Shown here one piece after another: positions 5,181 to 10,370 of a stretch of DNA of 10,370 bases. The stretch lies in the NCBI GenBank assembly GCA_002746425.1, contig NVXB01000004.1:85505-95874 (forward strand). Reading direction: 5' to 3'. Source of the DNA: Hyphomicrobiales bacterium. Its GTDB lineage: Bacteria; Pseudomonadota; Alphaproteobacteria; Rhizobiales; GCA-2746425. The notes beneath the pieces are model-generated. The model worked only from the letters and a program-made list of their open reading frames with translations, did not search any database and was not told the DNA's origin. The position numbers and the translations under genes were made by a program. Position 1 is the stretch's first letter, and every line of letters begins with the position of its first letter.

Positions 5181-5239
5181 AAGAAAATTTAGGTGACGTG
5201 AAACAACAATAAAAATAATGTTCGTCGCCCACCTTGATA

Positions 5240-5268
5240 GCCTCTCGCATTGCGGGAGGCTTTCTTTT
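5240..5268 (+). terminator. Rho-independent terminator of the peptide array
   Basis: GCCTCTCGC-ATT-GCGGGAGGC is a 9-bp stem with one G-U pair and a 3-nt loop, followed by TTTCTTTT. It is rightward-facing and lies 123 nt after the copy 3 stop. Read leftward the hairpin is followed by TATCAAGG, so it is not a good terminator for the converging hisG. Confidence 0.88.
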
Positions 5269-5279
5269 GTCAGTTGGAT

Positions 5280-6011
5280 TTAACTCAGATGATCTGACAG
5301 CGGTTTTGCCGCGCCCAAACGGGTGAGAATTTCCTCGGTTTGCGCTTTGGCCTTATCGCTCCACGACGCGGTTTTGGAGCCGATCAGATTGGCCTCTGAC
5401 TTCAAAATAATGCCGTCATCCAGAATTTTCAGATGATTGGCAAAAAGTGTTGAGCCAGTGCTGGTGATATCGACGATGATATCGGCGGACCCGGCAGCGG
5501 GCGCGCCTTCAGTAGCGCCAAGACTTTCCACAATGCGGTAAACGCCAAGGCCATGCTTGGCAAAATAAGCCTGGGTCAGCATCCAGTATTTGGTGGCAAC
5601 GCGCATGCGGCGACCATAGGAACGTCGAAAATCTGCGGCGACATCATCAAGATCTTCCATCACATGCACATCGACCCAGCTATCCGGCACGGCGACAACG
5701 ACATCGGCAAAGCCAAAACCAAGCGGCATCAGCATCGCGATTTTCTCATCCACCAGGCGCAGGGTTTCGCGCACAAGGTCTTCGCCGGTTATGCCCAGAT
5801 GAATTGAGCCGCGCATGGCCTCGCGGGCAATCTCGCCTGCGGACAGGAATGAGATATCAACCGCCTCGCCGTTGGAAAGCCCGGTTAGTTTGCCAAAATA
5901 GCTGCGTGATGAACCATCGGATTCAATGCAGAACCCGGCATTGGTGAATACCGCTTCGGCCTGTTCTTTAAGACGACCTTTTGAGGGTATGGCCAGCACA
6001 AGATTGCTCAT
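5280..6011 (-). CDS. hisG: ATP phosphoribosyltransferase catalytic subunit, short form
   Basis: HisG joins ATP and PRPP to give phosphoribosyl-ATP, the first step of histidine biosynthesis, in the cytoplasm. The protein is 243 residues, the short HisG form, which lacks the C-terminal histidine-binding domain and works only in complex with HisZ, encoded just upstream. Seen: LAIPSKGRL at 6-14, the family N-terminal strand and loop; GITGEDL (73-79); and the PRPP-binding region ADIIVDITSTGSTL (176-189). The start at 6011 is fixed by a perfect AGGAGG 7 nt upstream; an in-frame ATG at 6029 lacks this support. The ATG overlaps the hisZ stop as ATGA, indicating translational coupling and matched subunit amounts. 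No attenuator-like histidine-rich leader was seen. Confidence 0.95.
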   Translation of the reverse strand: MSNLVLAIPSKGRLKEQAEAVFTNAGFCIESDGSSRSYFGKLTGLSNGEAVDISFLSAGEIAREAMRGSIHLGITGEDLVRETLRLVDEKIAMLMPLGFGFADVVVAVPDSWVDVHVMEDLDDVAADFRRSYGRRMRVATKYWMLTQAYFAKHGLGVYRIVESLGATEGAPAAGSADIIVDITSTGSTLFANHLKILDDGIILKSEANLIGSKTASWSDKAKAQTEEILTRLGAAKPLSDHLS

Positions 6012-7153
6012 GAGCGCGCCTCCTGCCACTTTGGAAGTCTATCGAGCCAAAGGGAAAAACCAACGGCTGGCACGGGATGCGGCGCACCCAGAATTTCCAT
6101 CAGGCGATCATAGCGCCCACCACCGGCAACTGGCTGTGTTGCGTCATCGATAAACACCTCAAAGACAAAACCGGTGTAATAATCCAGCGGCCTTGCAAAA
6201 TTGGCGGCGAATTGGAGATCGACAGAAACGGCCTTGCTTCTTTTATCGTGCAGATGAGACAGGCGTTCCGCGTAAGCTATTAGGCGCTCACCAAAAGATA
6301 CGTTGTGCTCGCTCTCAAACTTTTTGAACACATCGGCCATGCTATCGGCAGCGCCTTTGAGCGAGGAAAACGCCAAAATGATTGTCTTGGCCCGCGCACG
6401 GTTTTTGTCGCTGAGACCATAATCCTGCGTGCCATAGGTTTGCATATAACGCTGGGCGATGGCTTGCGGACTGCGCCCGGCAGATCGCGACAGGCCATGG
6501 CTTTGCATCATTGTTGTCAGCGCATCCGTCAGCTTGGCTTCATCGCCGGCAAATTCTTGCAGCTCATCGGGCAATTTGCCGGTATCGGCCGCATTGGGCA
6601 GCAAAATGCGGTTTAAATCTTTTTCGCTCAAGCCCCTTCCATAAGCGCGGATCAAGCGTTGTTGTAGGCTGTCTGGTAATTGCAGCGAGACCAGCAATTG
6701 CTGGAATAATGAAGGATCACCCAGCTTCAGCGTTAGTTTGCTGTCCGGGTTTGGCAGCGCGGCGGCTTCCAGCGCGATGGCCATGATGTCGCCGTCTTCG
6801 ACACCGGGTTGCTCGGTGCGACCAAGGTGCTCAACACCGGCTTGCAAAAATTCATCGGAGGCGTTTTTTCTGTGGCGAAAGACAGGACCCAAATAGCCAT
6901 AGCGGCGCGGCAAATCAGAGCCGGAGCGCAAATGTTGCAGGCAAACCGGAATGGTGAATTCGGGGCGCAGGCACATTTCTTCACCCGCCGGGCCGCTGGT
7001 GATGAACATACGGCGGCGCAAATCCTCACCCGCCGTTTCCAGAAACGGATCAGCGGATAGCAGAATATCGCTTTTTGCGGCGACACAATCATGGGCCGCA
7101 AACAGTTTTGTAAATTCAGCTTCCAGCAGATCGGTTTGGGGCGTATCGGGCAT
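6008..7153 (-). CDS. hisZ: ATP phosphoribosyltransferase regulatory subunit
   Basis: HisZ is a catalytically inactive paralogue of histidyl-tRNA synthetase that binds short HisG, activates it and gives histidine feedback control. The 381 residues correspond to the synthetase catalytic core only: a motif 2-like stretch RYGYLGPVFRHRK (84-96) followed by EFLQAGVEHLG (101-111); RPLDYYTG (321-328) in place of the synthetase RGLEYYTG; GGGRYD (344-349); and motif 3-like GFSLWLDRL (365-373). The chain ends just after motif 3 without the anticodon-binding domain, as expected for HisZ. It starts 4 bp after the hisS stop and overlaps hisG by 4 bp, so the three genes form one transcription unit. Its Shine-Dalgarno is weak, so it may rely on reinitiation after hisS. 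Confidence 0.94.
   Translation of the reverse strand: MPDTPQTDLLEAEFTKLFAAHDCVAAKSDILLSADPFLETAGEDLRRRMFITSGPAGEEMCLRPEFTIPVCLQHLRSGSDLPRRYGYLGPVFRHRKNASDEFLQAGVEHLGRTEQPGVEDGDIMAIALEAAALPNPDSKLTLKLGDPSLFQQLLVSLQLPDSLQQRLIRAYGRGLSEKDLNRILLPNAADTGKLPDELQEFAGDEAKLTDALTTMMQSHGLSRSAGRSPQAIAQRYMQTYGTQDYGLSDKNRARAKTIILAFSSLKGAADSMADVFKKFESEHNVSFGERLIAYAERLSHLHDKRSKAVSVDLQFAANFARPLDYYTGFVFEVFIDDATQPVAGGGRYDRLMEILGAPHPVPAVGFSLWLDRLPKWQEARS
6019..6024 (-). promoter_or_regulatory. Shine-Dalgarno site deciding the hisG start
   Basis: AGGAGG on the minus strand, inside the end of hisZ, 7 nt before ATG6011. It selects this start over the ATG at 6029. Confidence 0.85.
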
Positions 7154-7157
7154 GGGC

Positions 7158-8681
7158 TTAGCTCTGTTGCACGCGGGCCAGAACCGCTTTCACTTCTGCG
7201 ATCAAATCTGCGCGGGCAATGGTTTTTTGGCCTGGGTTTTTGGCGCGCCATTCTTCATTGTCGGTGATATCCGCCGACAATTCCTTGCCAAGCATCAAAT
7301 CTTTAATCTGGAGCTGGCCAGCTTCGCGCTCATCTGAGCCTTCGATGATAGCGACCGGCGAATTGCGCTTGTCGGCATAGGCCAATTGCTTGCCAAAGTT
7401 TTTGGGATTACCCAAGAACATTTCAGCGCGAATACCCGCATCGCGCAGCTCTTTGGTCATGGCCTGATAAGATACGAGTTGATCGCGATCCATCACCAGC
7501 ACAACAACCGGGCCAAGTTGTTCGTAATCTTCCAACAAGCCCTTTTGGCGCAAAGCTGTTAGCAGCCGGGAGACGCCGATTGAAAAACCGGTTGCGGGCA
7601 CAGCTTCGCCGCGAAAACGGCCAACGAGACCATCATAGCGGCCACCACCGGCAACGGAGCCGAACTGCACGACTTTGCCTTTTTCATTCTCGACTTCAAA
7701 GGTCAGTGTCGCCTCATAAACGGGGCCGGTATAATATTCCAGGCCGCGCACAATGTAGGGCGCGATAGCAATGCTGGTGCTGTCATAGCCAGATGCGGCG
7801 CTGAGTTGCGCAATGGTTTCCAGCTCGGCCACGCCCTCTGCAAAGCGGGCATTTTCCATGAAGCTGGATGCTTTTAGTTCAGTCAATGTCGCGGCGTTGG
7901 CATCTGCGGCGCTGCTTTCCAGATCGCGGAAATCAACAAAGCCCATCAGAGTTTCAATCTGATCATCGGAAAGCCCTGCGCCCTTGGTGAAATCGCCGCT
8001 TTCATCCAAACGGCCCTCGCCCAAAAGCTTTTTGACCTCTTCAACCGGGAACTTGTCCAGCTTGTCGATGGCGCGCAGCACAGAGAGGCGCACACCGGCA
8101 TTTTCATCGCCCGCAAGACCGGCGCTTTCCATCACACCATCAAGCAGTTTGCGGTTGTTGACGTTGATAATAAAATCATCGCGTTTCAGGCCCAAAGCGC
8201 TGAGCGTATCAACGGCCATCATGCAAATCTCGGCATCCGCTGCAACCGATGCAGTGCCAACGGTATCGGCATCAAATTGCATAAATTGGCGGAAGCGGCC
8301 AGGGCCTGGCTTTTCATTACGGAACACCCAACCAGAGCGATAGCTGCGGTATGGCTTTGGCATATCCTGATAGTTTTCAGCGACATAGCGCGCAAGCGGC
8401 GCGGTTAAATCATAGCGCAGGCTCATCCACTGCTCGTCATCATCCTGCAAGGAAAACACACCGGCATTAGGGCGGTCTGTGTCCGGCAAAAACTTGCCGA
8501 GCGCATCGGTAAACTCGAACATGGGCGTTTCCACCGGATCGAAACCATACAGCTCATAAACTTTGCGGATATTTTCCATCATCGCAGTAGCAGCACGGAT
8601 TTCAACGGCACTACGATCGGCAAATCCGCGTGGTTTGCGCGCTTTAACCTTGGTGGGCTTCTTTTTGGCTTTGTTGCTCAT
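7158..8681 (-). CDS. hisS: Histidyl-tRNA synthetase (alphaproteobacterial type)
   Basis: A class II aminoacyl-tRNA synthetase charging tRNA-His in the cytoplasm. It has 507 residues, longer than the roughly 424 of E. coli. Seen in order: a lysine-rich N-terminus (1-16); PRGFADR (17-23); motif 1 around GFDPVETPMFE (46-56); motif 2 with FRNEKPGPGRFRQFMQFDAD (120-139), followed by TVG; the histidine-binding RGLEYYTG (312-319); GGGRYD (345-350); motif 3 GFSIGVSRLL (365-374); then the anticodon-binding domain, about 385-507. The motif 2 loop NEKPGPGRFRQF differs from the HERPQKGRYRQF of E. coli and matches the alphaproteobacterial enzyme type, which is linked in the literature to tRNA-His lacking the extra G-1. 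A 125-bp gap separates the start from the preceding gene. The Shine-Dalgarno is weak and no clear promoter was identified. Confidence 0.96.
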   Translation of the reverse strand: MSNKAKKKPTKVKARKPRGFADRSAVEIRAATAMMENIRKVYELYGFDPVETPMFEFTDALGKFLPDTDRPNAGVFSLQDDDEQWMSLRYDLTAPLARYVAENYQDMPKPYRSYRSGWVFRNEKPGPGRFRQFMQFDADTVGTASVAADAEICMMAVDTLSALGLKRDDFIINVNNRKLLDGVMESAGLAGDENAGVRLSVLRAIDKLDKFPVEEVKKLLGEGRLDESGDFTKGAGLSDDQIETLMGFVDFRDLESSAADANAATLTELKASSFMENARFAEGVAELETIAQLSAASGYDSTSIAIAPYIVRGLEYYTGPVYEATLTFEVENEKGKVVQFGSVAGGGRYDGLVGRFRGEAVPATGFSIGVSRLLTALRQKGLLEDYEQLGPVVVLVMDRDQLVSYQAMTKELRDAGIRAEMFLGNPKNFGKQLAYADKRNSPVAIIEGSDEREAGQLQIKDLMLGKELSADITDNEEWRAKNPGQKTIARADLIAEVKAVLARVQQS

Positions 8682-8806
8682 GAAATACGCTTGTCTTTTG
8701 TGCGCAATGACCGCGCTTTTCTAGGGTTATGGCCTCTTAAACCATTGCTTTGCTGCCAGCAAGCCAGATCACTGCCCAGATTGCAGACATGATTACCTGC
8801 CCAAAG

Positions 8807-9556
8807 CTATTGCCAAGAAGGCAACACGCCGAGTTTTTGCGCCAGCTTGGTCAGGTAGCTCAGCCAGATAAACAGACAAACCAGTGACATCAGCGTCATG
8901 GCAATATCGCTGATGAATGATGAGAGCGATAAACCATCGGACTGGCCGCTGGCCAAAATCAAAATCAACAAGGGGGCATAAATCAGCACCGACATGCCAA
9001 AAATAGGTGCCTCATGCCCGCGCGTTGCTTTTCTGATATCAGCAAAGCCCTGTGATCTGTCGCCCAGTGCCAATAACGGAATCAAAACAGAGTATTTCAG
9101 GATTGTCGCAGAAACATACAGGCTTACCGGCACGACCAAGATGATAAGCGAAAGGGGGAAAACATCAGCTATTTTAAAGTAAAATACCACCCCGGAAACA
9201 ACAGGAAAGACAGCAAGCAACGCAGCGGACTGAATGAAAAACAGCATCGCCAGCAAGCCGCCATTCCTGGAGAGATACTGGTTCAAAGGTGGGAAAATCT
9301 TGCCCCCCTTCATGACGCTGATCCAACGCTCGGCAATATAGGCATTGATCAGGGCATCCATGCCGGTTGCGAATATGCTTAAGGCTACCTGACTGGGACG
9401 CTCGGGTGCAATTTGCGCCACGAGAGACACGGCAACGATAATAGCCATGAAAGCAATGACGGGGAATTTGGCAATCTGCACCCCAGTCTGCCATGACTTC
9501 CGGCATTGCTGGATGGACTCGAAATACAAATCTAAATGCTTAAAATTGGGCTTCAT
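8807..9556 (-). CDS. Six-helix integral membrane protein of unknown function
   Basis: I cannot assign a family. The 249-residue protein has about six hydrophobic segments at residues 31-50, 57-75, 98-120, 133-158, 185-203 and 213-233, a hydrophilic N-terminal stretch of 30 residues and a basic loop DRSQGFADIRKATRGHEA (166-183). No transporter, kinase or protease motif is visible. The start at 9556 lies 7 bp after the tag stop and begins MKPNFKHLDLYFES. An in-frame ATG at 9628 would overlap the end of tag by 65 bp and is less likely. No strong Shine-Dalgarno is present, so expression may depend on coupling to tag. The gene product is probably in the inner membrane; its link to DNA repair or to the downstream his genes is positional only. 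Confidence 0.8.
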   Translation of the reverse strand: MKPNFKHLDLYFESIQQCRKSWQTGVQIAKFPVIAFMAIIVAVSLVAQIAPERPSQVALSIFATGMDALINAYIAERWISVMKGGKIFPPLNQYLSRNGGLLAMLFFIQSAALLAVFPVVSGVVFYFKIADVFPLSLIILVVPVSLYVSATILKYSVLIPLLALGDRSQGFADIRKATRGHEAPIFGMSVLIYAPLLILILASGQSDGLSLSSFISDIAMTLMSLVCLFIWLSYLTKLAQKLGVLPSWQ

Positions 9557-9563
9557 ATAAAAA

Positions 9564-10226
9564 CTATTTTTTGGTTTCCGGTCGCGTAAAATTGGCTCGG
9601 GCCTGCTCCACTTTTGCGCGGCAAACACACCCTTCCAAATGATCGTTTACCAAACCCATGGCCTGCATAAAAGCATAGACTGTCGTTGGACCAACAAAAG
9701 ACCAGCCGCGCTTCTTCAAATCTTTCGAAACCCGGGTGGAAATATCAGTTTTTCCCAGCTCGGACAACGCCGCATGGTTTATTTTCTTGGGCCGATCTTT
9801 GATGCCCGGCTCCTGCGCCCAAAAATAGGCAGCCAGAGAGCCAAATTCATCCTTCATCTCAATAGCGCGTGCGGCATTGTTGATGGTTGAGCGAATTTTG
9901 CCCTGATGGCGCACAATACCGGCATCATTCAGCAGGCGCTGAACATCACCCTCATCAAAGGCTGCAAGTTTGGTAACCTCAAAATTGGCAAAGGCAGCTC
10001 TAAAATTCTCTCGCTTGCGCAAAATGGTCAGCCATGAAAGCCCGGATTGAAAACCTTCCAGGCAAATTTTCTCAAACAACCGGCGGTCATCGGTCACCGG
10101 AAAGCCCCATTCGGTATCGTGGTACAACAGATAATCATCTTTATTGCCGTGCCACCAGCAGCGGATGATGCCATCTGGTCCCTTGATTAAGCCTTCTGGT
10201 AAGCCCTCTGGTGTATTTGCGCTCAT
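9564..10226 (-). CDS. tag: DNA-3-methyladenine glycosylase I
   Basis: Tag removes 3-methyladenine from alkylated DNA as the first step of base excision repair. The 220 residues from Met10226 align well with E. coli Tag. Key residues: the zinc ligands C23 (RCWW), H36 (YHDTEWG), H196 and C200 (NDHLEGC), and E57 in LEGFQSGLSW, matching the functional glutamate of E. coli Tag (EGQQAGLSW). LNDAGIVRHQGKI (99-111) and LKKRGWSFVGPTTVYAFMQA (170-189) are also family signatures. The start at 10226 is preferred because GGAG lies 6 nt upstream; the ATG four codons earlier (10238) overlaps that site. The N-terminal extension before RCWW is about 20 residues longer than in E. coli. The membrane-protein gene follows after 7 bp. 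No Ada-type site was recognised. Confidence 0.95.
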   Translation of the reverse strand: MSANTPEGLPEGLIKGPDGIIRCWWHGNKDDYLLYHDTEWGFPVTDDRRLFEKICLEGFQSGLSWLTILRKRENFRAAFANFEVTKLAAFDEGDVQRLLNDAGIVRHQGKIRSTINNAARAIEMKDEFGSLAAYFWAQEPGIKDRPKKINHAALSELGKTDISTRVSKDLKKRGWSFVGPTTVYAFMQAMGLVNDHLEGCVCRAKVEQARANFTRPETKK

Positions 10227-10232
10227 CGATGG

Positions 10233-10236
10233 CTCC
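10233..10236 (-). promoter_or_regulatory. Shine-Dalgarno site deciding the tag start
   Basis: GGAG on the minus strand, 6 nt before ATG10226. The alternative ATG at 10238-10236 abuts and shares a base with this site, so it has no comparable ribosome site of its own. Confidence 0.7.
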
Positions 10237-10292
10237 ATAATGATTAGATGTTTGGGAAATTGAAAGAACAGCCAAACCTGATTCTACTGCAA

Positions 10293-10336
10293 ATACAAGT
10301 ACGGCCACACCTGAAAAGGCGCGGCCGTACTTGTAT
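10293..10336. repeat. Perfect 14-bp inverted repeat with GAAA-capped inner loop
   Basis: Arms ATACAAGTACGGCC (10293-10306) and GGCCGTACTTGTAT (10323-10336) are perfectly complementary around 16 nt. Within that loop CCT-GAAA-AGG could form a short GNRA-type cap. Neither side has a T-run, so it does not look like a standard intrinsic terminator. It could be a terminator of an unusual kind, a dispersed palindromic element or a protein site. Upstream of tag by about 70 bp. Confidence 0.7.
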
Positions 10337-10337
10337 G

Positions 10338-10355
10338 CTGACAGTATGTTGTCAG
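10338..10355. promoter_or_regulatory. Operator-like inverted repeat CTGACA-N6-TGTCAG
   Basis: Perfect six-base arms around GTATGT, one base after the larger inverted repeat. The 18-bp dyad resembles the size of TetR-type operators, but that is a shape argument only. It may belong to a gene beyond the right edge of the window, or to tag. Confidence 0.4.
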
Positions 10356-10370
10356 TTATGCAGAAAGATG

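Larger units (their letters stand above)
4419..5204 (+). repeat. Tandem array of three 262-bp units (peptide gene plus hairpin leader)
   Basis: The starts at 4419, 4681 and 4943 are spaced exactly 262 bp apart. Each unit consists of a 174-bp gene, a 14-nt spacer, a hairpin and, in units 1 and 2, a 37-nt A-rich leader with AAGGAA. Units 1 and 2 are full length including the next leader; unit 3 diverges in its hairpin and beyond. The arrangement shows local tandem duplication with the exact length retained. Confidence 0.9.

Noticed and set aside
4419..5204. CRISPR array or simple satellite
   Set aside because: The repeats are 262 bp, contiguous, coding, and conserved through synonymous change, without short repeats and unique spacers.
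5218..5283. Short frame ATG to TAA (21 codons) after copy 3
   Set aside because: It has no Shine-Dalgarno, runs through the terminator stem and shares no residues with the peptide. It is treated only as a possible fossil position.
8749..8763. Hairpin TTGCT-GCC-AGCAA between the membrane gene and hisS as a terminator
   Set aside because: Short stem and no T-run on the minus strand, so it cannot be called a terminator; the genes may still be cotranscribed.

Overview
The window looks like chromosomal DNA from an alphaproteobacterium, most probably of the Hyphomicrobiales (Rhizobiales). The main reasons are the tight hisS-hisZ-hisG cluster, a long histidyl-tRNA synthetase with the alphaproteobacterial motif 2, and a short HisG that needs HisZ. 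Hand counts of sampled lines give roughly 50-63% GC in the his genes and roughly 40% in the first gene. The genus cannot be named from the sequence.

Layout, left to right. A cysteine-rich gene of unknown function, probably cut by the window edge, ends at 560 (+). On the minus strand follow a Bcr/CflA-type MFS efflux pump and a VOC-fold protein, probably cotranscribed (1112-2356, then 689-1081). Next is a LysE/RhtB-type amino-acid exporter (2481-3071, -), divergent from an Lrp/AsnC regulator (3144-3596, +). They share a 72-bp intergenic region with an inverted repeat exactly flanking a TATAAT box. A YafP-like GNAT acetyltransferase (3603-4082, -) converges on the regulator.

After a 336-bp non-coding stretch comes the most unusual part: three tandem copies (4419-5204, exact 262-bp period) of a 57-residue secreted peptide gene of no family I recognise. 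Each copy has a signal peptide and an almost invariant 32-residue mature part. Each is followed 14 nt after its stop by a hairpin. The first two hairpins carry a compensatory base-pair change and a CCCTCCC loop. A strong intrinsic terminator closes the array at 5240-5268. One of the copies is shorter than common ORF cut-offs and is easily missed.

The rest is on the minus strand. tag (3-methyladenine DNA glycosylase I) and a six-helix membrane protein of unknown function form one pair. They are followed, after a 125-bp gap, by hisS, hisZ and hisG. hisS and hisZ are 4 bp apart, and hisZ and hisG overlap by ATGA. HisZ and HisG together make the ATP phosphoribosyltransferase that opens histidine biosynthesis, and HisS charges tRNA-His with the product. 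Upstream of tag, at the right edge, are two adjacent perfect inverted repeats of unknown role. I saw no tRNA, rRNA, CRISPR array, transposase or integrase.
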